Both the position numbers and the translations under genes were made by a program. Under the pieces are notes generated by a model, which saw only the letters and a program-made list of their open reading frames with translations, made no database searches and was not told the origin of the DNA. 64,000 nucleotides of DNA from Chondrus crispus (taxonomy: Eukaryota; Rhodophyta; Florideophyceae; Gigartinales; Gigartinaceae): positions 96,781 through 160,780 of the forward strand of contig NW_005179072.1 in NCBI RefSeq assembly GCF_000350225.1, read 5' to 3'. Positions 9,729-21,371 of this stretch are shown one piece after another (position 1 is the first letter of the stretch; each line of letters starts with the position of its first letter).

Positions 9729-10953
9729 CGCAGTCCTGAGAGAGTGTGTTATTCAATTGAGATCGCCACGAGAGTTGATAGTGGCCGGAATCGTTCAGAT
9801 CTGCGTACGAACTCAAAATGAGAAGCAGCCTCGTCGTTGAACAAATTCTTCTCTTCAGGCGGTCAGGGGGTATGTGACATGGCCAAGGATTCTGTGAGCC
9901 CTGCTAGCAATAAGGATGCAAATGATGGAAGCGGGTAGAAGATCGTCTTTGGTGCGGTCCGCGACAAGACATCACAAACGGCCGGAATGAAGCCCCAGTC
10001 TATTTCAGATTTGCTGTACGGTACAATATGATAGTACCGTGCGCGTGACGAATCAGGACTTGTGTCTAGCTCTCCTAGAGTGTCCAGACGACAATTGATT
10101 TGCCTAATGCAGTATGAGGTCCAGTCTGGCCTGACTTGAGGCATTTTTTTGCAAATATATATACATTAAATCACATATTTAGAAAATCACTTTGGACACC
10201 ATTTCTTTAACGTACTTCTCCTCAGCCATAACATCTTGCAGAGCACTACCGTTGAAGGGTAGCTACTGTAGACTAGAGGATACCGTACACGAAAAAACTA
10301 TAGAGCACCCCCAACTTTTGAACGTATTCGCGTGAAAAATGAGTTGTAGCAGTCTTGATGGCACGTGGCGACTATTAATCTGATAGTCCCCAGATGATTT
10401 TTATAAACAGGCGTTTTGGTTTCGAAATTATCAATGCAAAACATTTCGAGAGTGCTCAAAAAAGCTTCTTTGGGAGGCGTTTCTGAAGCCACTGGAAAGG
10501 ACATGCGGTTCTCTCTAAAACGCTCTATTTCACAACGAATAGTTCAGGTGCGATGGCGTGGGTATATTTCCTCTTCTTATCAAGTGGGCATAAGTACAGA
10601 AAAGAATAAGTTGAAAACCTCCTTTGAGGTCACTCGTCATTTAGAAATCGGTGCCTAGACGACGAGAAAATTAACTACAGTATAAGATGCAAGCCTTTTC
10701 ATATCAAAAATAGGTATGGTATATAGATAATTTAGAGGTCGGCTCGGACACTATTTGTTTAACTATTTGCTCTCCACAATAACTTTTTCTTCGGTATTGA
10801 AGTGGCAAGTTTGAATACGCCGAAAGACGAGAGGAGTTATTCAATGAAGGTTAAACTACAAGCTTTATTCTTGAACAGAGCATTTAGTTTCGAAGATATC
10901 AAAGAAAAAGGGGTTTAAAAATGCTCAAAAGTGCTTCTGTGCTAAACTTTCTT
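9729..10953. other. Intergenic, no gene recognised
   Basis: About 1.2 kb containing the NMT 5' region and AT-rich sequence. Short ORFs such as 10416-10658 show no recognisable domain. A 9-bp sequence AACTTTCTT at its right edge is the target duplication of the following element. Confidence 0.45.
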
Positions 10954-11940
10954 GGGCCATTTGCGGATCTTGGGGTGACAGGTGCGGCTTTTGATGCCCC
11001 TGGGGAGGTGAAGTTCTAGCCCTGGGGGTGTTTTGGGGGCGACTACCCCAATTGAGGTGGCATTGAAGGGTGACGTTCCTCATTCATCCAATTCCGAGGG
11101 TGACGTCGCCCTAAGAAAACGACATGTTGAAACATGCTGATCTTTGTCTGTGTCTATAGGGCGACATTGGATCGTTTTCTGAGATTGATGTGATTTCAGT
11201 TGGAAATATAGGGTGACTTCATATGCGAAACACCGGCAACTTTTACCCACTCTATCTACATACAATGACATACAGTATTTTCCATACCACGGAAGCATGT
11301 TGATGGGCGCCGGGCTCTTTGGTGCGGGTTCCGGGTCACTTGGAGACGCGGCCGCGGTGCACCATGCTAGAGGCAGGGTGAGCAAGGCGATGAAGAAGGC
11401 GCGTGAGGGCATTGCGGCGAGATGTGCGGGGGGGGAGCTGGGGAACGTAGACGCCGAAAAATGGCGGGTTCACAAGGCAGAACGTACGCCGCGTGACCGC
11501 GCGTCACCGTATGCCAGCTACTGTGGTGCGCACTGGGCGGCCTCTATAGCCACACTATATTGTTTCAGTTTTGAGAGCGCTATATCCAGCGCGAAACCGT
11601 GCGTTGGCGTGCTTTTATAAGGGTGACATTAAAACAATCATGCGTTTCTAGGGCGACTTTTCTAACATTTAGGTCTCTGCCGAAATGCCACTATGGTATA
11701 CATTTTTATGGGGTGACATCCCCGAATATGAGTTTGTCGGAGGTGACTTTACGATCGTTTTTCTGTCACCCTAGAAAACGTGCATTGTCACCCCATCAAA
11801 AGGACACCATGGACCAAAATCACCCTACTAGCAAAGCACTTTTTAGTAGTGTCGCCCTATAAAAACCCCCACCGCATTGAAATCGCCCCACGTAGATTTC
11901 ACTTTGGCCGGGTGTCGCCCCAAAATCTACACTTTGACCC
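10954..11940. mobile_element. Mutator-like non-autonomous element, copy 1
   Basis: A 987-bp unit from GGGCCATTTGCGG to CACTTTGACCC, flanked by the 9-bp duplication AACTTTCTT (10945-10953 and 11941-11949). The ends are loosely inverted (GGGCCA... and GGGTCA..., both reaching a GGGGYGACA block). Nine-bp duplications are typical of Mutator-like elements. It contains about fifteen copies of GGGTGAC or GGGCGAC; nearly all read forward in the left three quarters and inverted in the right quarter. The internal 135-codon ORF at 11213 has no recognisable domain, so I call the element non-autonomous. An almost identical copy lies at 44627-45613. Confidence 0.85.
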
Positions 11941-12843
11941 AACTTTCTTTTAAAGTGACTGAGAAGGACGATTTTTTTCACTGATTGATGGTTTTCCAAA
12001 ACTAGAGCTCACTTCCTGTAGCAGGGGCATCGTGTCGGTGGGAATTTCACTCCATGTCATACGTCGTGAGATTCGGGTCGACAGACATCCTACATGTGGG
12101 TAGACGCAGAGGCTTTGGATGTACCAATGAATAGAATGGGAAGGCGCTAATGGTATCACTTTTTATTTGATTTGGAGGGCAGATTTGCAAAATTCTGGGT
12201 TTGCTTTTTGTCTAAGACAGAGAACAAGTTATCTCCCCAGAGCGAAGGGAATATGGTCACCCTTCTTCAAATGAGCAGTGTGTGCTTCGATCGATTTCAT
12301 CTGGGGCCCAGCATGCATTTGATAAATTTTGTGTAGCATGAAGAGAATCACAGACGCCGTAGTCTAAACGTGGATGCAGAGAGGGAAATGGTAAGGTCCT
12401 CAAAACACTCTGTTCCACTGCAGTCATCGTTTTAGTGAAAGGGACGGCACAGGTGTTGAAACGACTACAGTATGCTCTTTTTTCCCTTTTCTAGTTGTTC
12501 CTCATGATCACAGAGTACGATAAAATGCACAAAGGATTTTCAGTATTACCCGTTTTCTGTATTGTCTTGTTACCGCTCTCAGTCGTAGACAGAACAGAAG
12601 GAGGAATAGGCCCAGCGAGGGTATAAGCGTCGGGCACAGAAACAGACTTGACGAACGATTTAAGGCTGGTTCTGGCAGCACCAGCTGCTCTTCAACGACC
12701 ATTCAGAATAGGGGTTAAAAGATGTCGGAATAGTCCCTTTCCGACTTTTGTATTTGTTAAAGTTGACTTCATACATTTACGGGCATACATTGACGAACAG
12801 GCGTACGGCTTGAAGGATTAGTTTCCGTTTGGAACTAAACCAG
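11941..12843. other. Intergenic, nothing recognised
   Basis: About 900 bp of unassigned AT-rich sequence; no ORF with a recognisable domain. Confidence 0.4.
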
Positions 12844-12845
12844 TA

Positions 12846-12920
12846 CAGGGGGTCCCACGCAATAGTGCTATACCGGAACAGACCTCGACATATGGCACTA
12901 TTGCGTGAGTGGCACTATAC
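12846..12920 (+). repeat. Left end of a second Tigger-type TIR family
   Basis: TA followed by CAGGGGGTCCCACGCAATAG and then GGCACTAT-type subterminal repeats. Related ends occur inverted at 38573, 38964 and 58706 and direct at 45690. A TA flank and a CAG terminus fit pogo/Tigger. Confidence 0.55.
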
Positions 12921-12956
12921 TGAAAGCACCAAAACGCAATTTTTTATATACAGTAG

Positions 12957-13227
12957 TGTGAGATATTTTTAGGGAAATATTTGCATTTTACTGTAGAGGG
13001 AGATTTTATTCTGTAGTCCGAGATTTTATTTGAATTTTAGAGAAGCGCACGCGGACGGCCCGACGGAATCCGGGCCGGATGCGTGGACGCTTCTGGAAGG
13101 AATTTCGTAGAAATAAAAGAGAGAGGGTGACGGGCGCTGCGGGAAAAAGGGGGGGACCACACTCGGCCAACCCTCACCACGGAACGGCACGCTCCCCAAA
13201 ACCGCCTCCCCCATTTCACCGACAACA
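12957..13227 (+). repeat. 5' LTR of the Ty3/gypsy element
   Basis: Begins TGTGAGATATTTTT and ends GACAACA. It pairs with 19271-19537. Confidence 0.9.
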
Positions 13228-16200
13228 TGGTACTCTTGTGGAGGGCCGACGCAGACACAAGTGCGGTCCCTAACCCTGTTACCTACGATGGGTCGAACGG
13301 GTCAGATGTTTCCAAGTTTCTGTTCGTATACGAGAACATCATTATGCGCGGCAAGCCTGACGAGGAGAAGGCAGGAGCTATCCTATGCCACCTCGAGGGT
13401 GCCGCGTTCGACTATTACTATGACACGTATAGTCATAATGGGAGTCTGACCGAGGCCGCCAGTAACTGGGACGGTGTGAAGAGCGCCCTGTCTGACCGTT
13501 TTACGGAGACACCGAGGCCAGAAGAAAACATCCAGAAGGCTATGAGTTGCCGACTGGATGGTAAGAACTTGCTTACTTCGATGGATGAAATGGACAAGCT
13601 CTACAGAAGGGCTGGTTTCAACGACGAGGCAAAGTACGGCTTGCTTCGCAATGCCGTAATGGCACATTTGGATGTTGCTCAGTTCGCGATCTATCGTTCT
13701 CCGACGACGTACGAAGAACTAATGAAGACCGTGAAACTTTGGTGCAGGCCGTGACGCCTTCAAGGCGGCGAAAACGGCTGCGCAGTCCGTTGAACCTGTG
13801 ACGCCCAAGCGCGTACTGGTGCGTTCTGATGTGGATCCTCGACAGGAAAAGCTGGAGAACAAGGTTGATGCCATCACCAACCAGCTGGCGGAATTGTCAC
13901 TGATGATGAAGAAACGACAGACACCAGGGGACAGTGATACGAGTTGGACATGTTCTTATTGCAAGGAACCAGGGCATTCAGCGACTCGTTGTCGTTCCAA
14001 CCCACACCGTGATACTCGTTGCCCAACGTGTGGGAAGATTGGACACACGACGGAGACTTGCTGGTCCCGCTTTGCTAGAAAGAATGTGGCCCATGCACGT
14101 CCTCAAGGTAACGCTGGAGCAGGAAGCGCTTATGGCCCCAAAGCAGGCGGTTCTGCCAACGACGCCGGTGACAAGGCCACCAGAGACTCGAAGCAAGTCA
14201 CGGTCATAACTGAGACCACCAAGGGAGAATTGGTGGCAGCTACGAAACGCAACGCCGAAGGAGAGGCCTTGCCGAAGCAGTCGAAGAACCGTGAAGAAGT
14301 TTCGATCCCGAGGCTGCTGAATCCCACTCCAGTAGCTCCTAGGGGAACTATCCCCTGGAATGAGCCGCTGAGAGTGCCGAGAGTGAAGCCTGCACGCCAG
14401 AAGAAGAAGAATGTTTCAAAGAAGGCGGCACTCCAGGAGCACGTCGGCAACTACAACGTCGTGTCAGAGCTGGCGAATGCGCCGTCTGGTCTAACATTTG
14501 GACAACTTGTCCGTGGAGACGCTGAAGGAGCAAAGAAGGAGATGAAGCGCCTTCTATCCAGGAGATTAGGGCGTTCTCGCGGGTTTGCGGGCCACACGGA
14601 TGTCTTCCCGAGGCGTCTTTGAGTAGTTACTGTTCAAGTTTATGGAACTGATGCTCAAGCACTACTGGATTCGGGTGCGGTGCCGAACATCATGTCGCCG
14701 CACCTCATGAAGAGACTTTCTCTGACGCCAGAGAGTACGAAGAAACACATCACTGTGGCAGATGGGAAGAGCTCCCCTTGTGTTGGATCACTGCGCCAGG
14801 TCCCCGTCTCGTTTGGGAGACTGGTGAGCATGATGGACTTCCTTGTCGTTATGGGAACACCATACCACGTCATCGTGGGGATGCCGACGTTAGAGGAGCT
14901 CCAAACGTGCATTGATTTGGGGCAACAGCATGTCCAAGTGACTGTGGGTGCTGAGACGATTCGACTAAGTCTTGAGATGGATGAAGACCATAAGAAGCCG
15001 GGATCCGCTACCGACAGTGAGGACTTCACGTCAGACTCGGGGGCCGTGCCGGCTGACTCGACTGACACGGATAAAGACTTCGTCCTTTCGCTGCGTGAAA
15101 GGGTGCCGTTTGAACCAGACCTTGCCTGGGCGGCAGCAGTCACTGAGGACGAAGATCCTCATGCTGGACTTCCGGACCTAGCTGAGGAAGGCTCAGAGTA
15201 CGAGCCGGCGGATGAGAAAGAGAAAAGAGATGAGAAGGAGGAACTTCTCATGTCTAAGCTGAGCCATATCAGCAGAAAGCACGCCGACCGCATAATGTGT
15301 TCTATCAAGAGTATGGGAATAGCTGCATGGTCTTTGGACGACCTCAGGCCGGCAGATGTCCCTGTGTCACATTCGTTTGAGTCAAATGACGACAGGCCCA
15401 TTTCGCACGCCGTTCGGAGGCTCCCTCCGAGACACAACGCGGTAGTGCGTGAGGAGATCGAGAAGATGCAGAAGCCAGGGATCATTACCCCCTCTGTAGC
15501 TCCTTGGTCGTTTCCGGTTGTCATCGCAACGAAGAAGGACGGGAAACTTCGCTTCTGTGTTGACTACCGCGCGCTTAACCGCGTGATGAAGGCCGACAAG
15601 TGGCCGTTGCCTAAAATGGAAGAGATATTCGACGACCTTCAAGGAAGCCAAGTATTCACTACCCTGGACTTGTTCTCGGGTTATTGGCAAGTGCGGATGG
15701 CTTCATGGTGCAAAGAACAGACGACGTTTGTCTGTCGGTACGGGACGTTTCAACTTGACGTGATGCCATTCGGGCTCATGAACGCTCCTTCAACATTTCA
15801 AAGGATGATGGATGGCGTATTCAGAGACCTGCCATTCGTCCGAGTATACCTTGATGACGTGGTCATCTTTTCGAAGTCCTTGGACGTCCATGTTGACCAC
15901 TTGATTGAAGTGTTCGAGCTGATTGCTCGCAGTGGATTGAAGTTGAAGCTCGCGAAGTGTTCCTTCGCGCAATCACAGACCAGGCTATTGGGGCACGTCA
16001 TCGGAAAGAAAGGGATTGAGGTGGATCCAGAGAAGACATCGATCATTTGGGACACCCCCGAGCCGCGCACCAAGACGGAGTTACGAAGCTTCCTTGGACT
16101 AGCGGGGTATTACCGCCGATTTATCCCTAAGTTCGCAGAAGTCTCTGCATCGTTGCATGCTGCTACTTCTACCAAAGTCGAATTTGAATTTACGGAAGGG

Positions 16201-17952
16201 ATGCGGACCGCCTTCCAGGAGTTGAAGAAGAGGGTGACGTCTCCTCCGCTGTTGGCGCTCCCGAAGTTTGACGAACCCTTCGTGGTCGAGACAGATGCAT
16301 CCAACATGGCAGTGGGAGCAGTTCTGGCTCAGAAGAAGGAAGACAAGAAGGTTCACCCGATACAATACGCCAGCAGGACGATGACGGAGACTGAGAAGAA
16401 GTACCCCACCTGTGAGAGAGAAGCATTAGCGGTGATCTTCGCGCTAAAGAAATTTCGGGTGTATTTGCTCTCAACGCAAAAGTTCAAGTTGATTACGGAT
16501 CACCAAGCGCTTCAGTATGCGTTCAAAAAGAAGGACATCCACGGTAGACTTGCCCGTTGGATGGATTTCCTGGCGGAGTACGAATTCGAGATATTGTACC
16601 GCCCTGGCTCAAAGAATTGTGCCGCTGACTTTCTCTCGCGTCTACGAAAAGACGATGGCAGGCGCGAGGAGGATGAGGGGGACCTAGTATGTGCTGCCGC
16701 TTTTGCGAAAGGAGATATACTGGAAGACATGGAACCTCATGTGCAGGACACGTACCGTTATCTCGAGGGAGGAGAGATGGGCGAGCAAGATGCTGCGCAG
16801 AGGCGCAGAATCAAGAAGAACTCCAGGCGGTTCCTCGCCTGGAACGGAAGGCTGTTTCGCAGGATGAAGAATGGGATCAGAACAATCCCTTCTCGGGGGA
16901 CTCGACTGCAGATATTGCGGTCGCTGCATGACGACATTGGCCACTGGGACGCTACAGCTACGAAGCAGTTCGTCCTTGACAGGTACTGGTGGCCGGGAGT
17001 TCATGGTGATATCTACGCCTACGTTCGTGGATGTGAAGGCTGCCAAAAGGCTGCGCCCATCCCGACGTACAAGAGCACGGCGGTGATACCAGTCTCTCAG
17101 CTCTTTGAGACATTCTCGATAGACTTTGCGGGACCCCTTCCCAAGACGAAGAACGGAAAACGTTACATCCTGATAGCGGTCGAACATCTGACTGGTTGGC
17201 CCCTGGCTTGGGCAACCGAGACCGCTACGTCTGCGGAAGTTGTTAAGTTCGTGAAGGAGGAGATCATCCATTCGTTTGGTCCACCTCGGACTATAGTCTC
17301 AGATAACGCAACATGTTTCAGCGCGACAGCGTTGAAGAACTTCATGGCACAACAGGGAATTTCATGGAAACAGGTCCTCGCCTATGCTCCCATGTCCAAC
17401 GGAAAAGCGGAGCGTATGGTTGGGACCATCAAGCGTTCAATTCGGAAGACGCTATTAGGTCAGGGCGCCGCTACCTCTAAATGGTAATCGGCGTTGAAAC
17501 AGATTCTCTACGGGTACCGTCGGCGCCGACTGTCCGACGGGTTTTCCCCGTTCGAGTTGATGTATGGAGTTAAGCCGCGCTCGCAACCCCAGACCGAGTC
17601 GAACTAAATCCGATGGGGGGGCGTTGAGGGGCGCAACTTGGAACTGTTAGCGACCCTCGCGCTCCGAGCGACGCGGACTGCTAAACAGCTGGACAGGACG
17701 AGCAAGAAGATGGCAGTTATCTCACAACGCCAATTTGACGTAGGCGACCAGGTTCTGGTTGCCAGAGGAACAGCCTTGGGAGGGCTACGGAAGTGGCCTT
17801 TAGGAGAATCGAAGTACTACGGCCCCTGCAGGGTAGTACGGGCGAAGTACCCGCGGTACACACTCGTGTCGCCGGGTTTGCGTTACAGTCGACGGGATAT
17901 CCACGCACGACGTTTAATCCCTTTTATTCAGAAACCCGCACATCTTATGTAG
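13227..17952 (+). pseudogene. gag-pol of the Ty3/gypsy element, frame-broken
   Basis: Gag opens at ATG 13227, overlapping the PBS, and runs to a stop at 13754. A one-base shift near 13735 is needed to reach the next frame (13741-14622), which has two zinc knuckles, CSYCKEPGHSATRC and CPTCGKIGHTTETC. An in-frame TGA at 14620 separates the knuckles from the protease (ALLDSGAVPNIMS). Then follow RT with VYLDDVVIFSKS, RNase H (ETDASNMAVGAVLAQ), the integrase zinc-binding segment (LHDDIGHWD...CEGCQ) and the DDE core (SIDFAG, VSDNATCF, NGKAERMVG). A TAA at 17485 and another at 17605 cut the integrase. The C-terminal FDVGDQVLVARG part continues at 17638-17952. No chromodomain is seen. The copy cannot make a full Pol without recoding. 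Confidence 0.9.
13228..13245 (+). other. Primer-binding site of the Ty3/gypsy element
   Basis: TGGTACTCTTGTGGAGGG directly abuts the 5' LTR. Its complement ends in ACCA and has tRNA 3'-end geometry. The same 18 nt occur at the PBS of the 15-kb element. Confidence 0.75.
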
Positions 17953-18689
17953 ATGTGATGCATGGGGCAATTGGCCCATGGACTGGTGCGGGGATGACTA
18001 CGAGGAGTAGGAGGACAGAGACGATGTAGTTGAGAAACTTCGCTGGGATTGGACTCTCTGTGCGTTTTAAAGTCTGTGAGAAGAGTTGTTGAGGGTTACG
18101 GAAAGAGTCGAAATGAGACATCAACGGGAGTCAAGGTTGTCCGATGGAGAGGGGGCAATGTGCATTCTAGCGGAATGAGGAAAGAGGAGGCCGTTCGATC
18201 AAGGAACGTCGATGCTATAGGAGTTACTGTGACACAAGGGCTGGCATTGTGAGCTGTGAGGGCGGCGGAATGGTCGGAACGACTACAGAAGACGTCTACA
18301 TGCAGGGTGCGTCGGTGTATATGCGGCTGAGAGACACTGGAACTACGGCAGCGTATGATTCAAATGGATTAGTGCATAATTCATGCGTGAGTTGGTGAAT
18401 CTCTGACCGCATGCAGCCTTGCATGCGAGCCACAGGTCGTAGGCTTGATCAGTTGATGCGACCGTCACGTAAAGGACGAGTTTGTCGAGCCAAAGGGCGA
18501 TGAAAGCATGCCCAACTTGTTTCTCGATCTGGTTCTGGAAAGATTTCACTGGAAGTCAGGCCTGGGAGTAGCCGTTGAGGATGGTAAGTCGTCTTGGTCC
18601 ATGAAAAATGACGTAATCCACTCCAGGTTACAGTTCGCCGGTTATCGTAAGACAGTGGTTGCTAATTTCTCCGCGACGAACCGAACGCG

Positions 18690-19100
18690 GCCGAAGGCTC
18701 AGGCGACGCGGAAACCACGCGGCCTGAGGCAAAGGCGACGCGAGCCGAACGCAGAACGCCTTGCTACCAAGCGCAAGATGTTGGACTTTCCCGCCAGTGG
18801 AAGCCCTTGCCGTCTGCCTGGTCCGAGCCATGTCGCACAGAGAGTACCGCCCGAAGGACCACAGACCTCTCGTGCGTGGCTCGGAACGCGGCGCGTTTCA
18901 ACGAAGTCCCGAAACGGGAACAACGAGAAACGGAGGCTCAGGCGACGCGGAGACCACGCGGCCTGAGGCTCAGACGGCGTGGGATGGTTAACGGCCGGAG
19001 GCCTGGGAGACGCGGAGACCACGCGACCCGGGGCTACGGTGACGCTGACCGCGAAAACCACAAGCTAGGGCGACGCGGAGACCACACCGCCCGAAGTTGA
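18690..19100 (+). repeat. Short GC-rich repeats in the Ty3/gypsy 3' region
   Basis: Four or five degenerate copies of a unit near GGCGACGCGGAGACCACGC followed by GGCCTGAGG, spaced irregularly. They lie in the ~1.3 kb between pol and the 3' LTR, which holds no recognisable coding sequence. Confidence 0.6.
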
Positions 19101-19270
19101 GGTTGAAGTGCCGGAGGCAGCGCGAGAAAGAAGCGATGCGGGCGTAGTCGGTGCGGTGGAAGGTGGAGAGACGGTGGCCGGGGGGGGGGCCAAAGCGGTT
19201 ACGCAAGGAAGCGGGGCCAGTATATTTACGTGCAACGGCAGCCCCGTGGTCTGCCCTGACTAGGGGGTCA

Positions 19271-19537
19271 TGTGAGATATTTTTAGGGAAATATTTGCAT
19301 TTTACTGTAGAGGGAGATTTTATTCTGTAGTCCGAGATTTTATTTGAATTTTAGAGAAGCGCACGCGGACGGCCCGGCGGAATCCGGGCCGGATGCGTGG
19401 ACGCTTCTGGAAGGAATTTCGTAGAAATAAAAGAGAGAGGGTGACGGGCGCTGCGGGGAAGGGGGGACAACACTCGGCCGACCCTCACCACGAACGGCAC
19501 GCTCCCCAAAACCGCCTCCCCCATTTCACCAACAACA
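19271..19537 (+). repeat. 3' LTR of the Ty3/gypsy element
   Basis: Matches 12957-13227, is preceded by a short purine run (TAGGGGGTCA) as a weak polypurine tract, and is followed by the AGTAG duplication. Confidence 0.9.
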
Positions 19538-19626
19538 AGTAGAGAAAAGTCGCAAAGACGCGGGCACAGGCGAAAGAGCCAATCGTATGCGTAGAACAAC
19601 TAGAGAATACAGTAATGGCAACGTAA

Positions 19627-20263
19627 GAGCATCTCCACCACGGCAGCAAATTCGGTCCAAATTTGATATTTACCAAATCAGGGTAAAGTTTGGTCTCCAC
19701 CGCGACACAAGAACGCAAATTACATCGTAAATCGAATTCTAAATCAGCGTTTGGAGTTTTTCTCGTGGCAAATCATGCCGATTTGCAACGAGATATATCC
19801 CAAAGCGATGATTGCCACGAGCTCGTCACAAGCTGATTAGGGCGCGCGACCATTAATTCTGATTAAATCTCACAGTAGAAACACCTGGGGTGGCGGGAAG
19901 CCAGCTAGCAACTACATGTGGGCGCGAAAAACAGAACAGCTAGTCCTCAAAAGGCATCCGAAATCACGTCATCCTCGTCATCGTCTGTAAGGAAGTCCTC
20001 AATGTCGCACTCGTCATTCCCCTGCGCAGCGGCGATGCCTTCGACCGCCTCCAGCGGCGCCATCGGTTTTAGGGCGCCAAAGTCGTCCAGAGAGTCCATG
20101 TCGTCCTGTGGGTTAACGAGTGCGCGCGATGGAGACGAGCAGCGCATTCGGCATAGCGCATTGCAAACAATTTGGAACATGGGGTGCCCAAAGACAGCGA
20201 CCAGCTAGAAAACTGACACGCGTCCTAATTAGAATAGATTTAGCTGCAGCGCTGGAGATGCTC
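19627..20263. mobile_element. PIF/Harbinger-type MITE with a transposon exon fragment
   Basis: Termini GAGCATCTCCA and TGGAGATGCTC are flanked by TAA (19624-19626 and 20264-20266), matching PIF/Harbinger TIRs and their 3-bp duplication. On the minus strand, 19947-20180 is open and, from an acceptor-like TTTTCTAG just upstream, would give LVAVFGHPMFQIVCNALCRM and a strongly acidic tail ending DDDEDDVISDAF. This looks like a captured terminal exon, probably of an autonomous relative. Confidence 0.75.
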
Positions 20264-20661
20264 TAAGTGAGCAGAGATTTCCAAATCACGGCCATGGCCC
20301 GTATATTTTAACTCAACAGCTGATATCAAAATAGCACAGAGAAAATGCACGTACCAAAAACATGCCAACGATGCAGAAATTCGAAATTACTACGAAGTCC
20401 TCGCGAAAAGACCGCGCTTTTGTGCAGTTGGAGGGTCTCCTCTAACCAAGCACCGACCCCCCACTCGTCATATACAGTATATTCCCCCTCGAAACTGTCC
20501 TCACCACACCACTACGATCCCCTTCCATCTCCTAACTCCAAATCCTTCCCCATTATGGCCTCACTTCCTCCCAACCACGCCGCCGCGGCACTCCAGCTCC
20601 TAGCTGACACGCTATCGAGCGCGACGACGAAATTGCGCAATTCAGTCCGCATCGGAACTCA

Positions 20662-21371
20662 ATGAGTTCCGCTGACGACGCCGATTCCCCCTGCCCGCTG
20701 TTCGACACATTCTACAACGAAGGTGGCGCAGAGGCCATCAGGAATAGGACCAGTTTTTTCCCTCGCAACTTTGAACTCCTGTGGAACCACGTTTCTGAAT
20801 ATGTCACTCAGACATACAATATCGGCCGAGGACAGAGGTCCAAAGTATCTGGCAAGGACGCTCTATTCATCACGATGACCGTGTTGAAGCACGGAGGACA
20901 ATGGGATATGTTGGCACGTGTCTTCGACATGAAAGGGCCGACGTTCGAGCGCTTGGTCACACTGTTTGTTTCTTTAATTTATCAATGTTTGTTTGACTGC
21001 TTCGTAGACAAGGTCGGGGACCTCAACAAAATGTCCGATCTCCGCGATTCGCAGCAGATGTTCAAGTCTTTCCTGGAGGCTCGATACGCCACGGACGTGA
21101 CGTTCCAACAGGCATTCAGACCCAGCGGTAGCCTCGAAGAAGGCAAGAGATATTTTAGCGGCAAACACAAATTATACGGATTCAAAGTTGAGGTTTCCGT
21201 ACTGCCAAACGGATTGGCTCTCGGCATGACCGCCCACTACCCAGGGTCAGTTTCCGATTCTGAGATTCTACAGCGCAATCGTGACTGGCGCCTGGCACAG
21301 TTGGCCAAAATTGGTTCTGAGAGAGATGTGGAAGACATAGGAACGCTGAGTGTCGAGCACCCTCAGATGTG
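20662..21371 (+). pseudogene. Harbinger-type DDE transposase, 5' part (interrupted)
   Basis: N-terminal 236 codons of a DDE_Tnp_4-like transposase. Visible are the first Asp region (YATDVTFQQAFRPSGS), the GKHKLYGFKVEV strand and the second Asp region (HYPGSVSDSEIL). The frame runs into the LTR of the 15-kb element after the ATGTG at 21367-21371. The rest of the gene resumes in frame after the other ATGTG copy at 36408-36412. Without the insertion and one duplication the frame would be continuous and encode 387 residues. An upstream exon may be missing, since ORF 20345-20665 overlaps the start in another frame. Confidence 0.88.

Larger units (their letters stand above)
12957..19537 (+). mobile_element. 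Ty3/gypsy LTR retrotransposon, complete but mutated
   Basis: Direct LTRs of 271 and 267 bp (TGTGAG...CAACA) enclose gag and pol in the order protease, RT, RNase H, integrase. The flanking 5-bp duplication is AGTAG at 12952-12956 and 19538-19542, so both boundaries are exact. The LTRs differ by about five substitutions plus small indels, so it is not a very recent insertion. It lies just inside the Tigger-type end at 12846. Coding capacity is broken in several places. Confidence 0.93.

Noticed and set aside
11213..11620. 135-codon ORF within the Mutator-like element (and its copy at 44886)
   Set aside because: No recognisable domain; kept in both copies simply because they are nearly identical.
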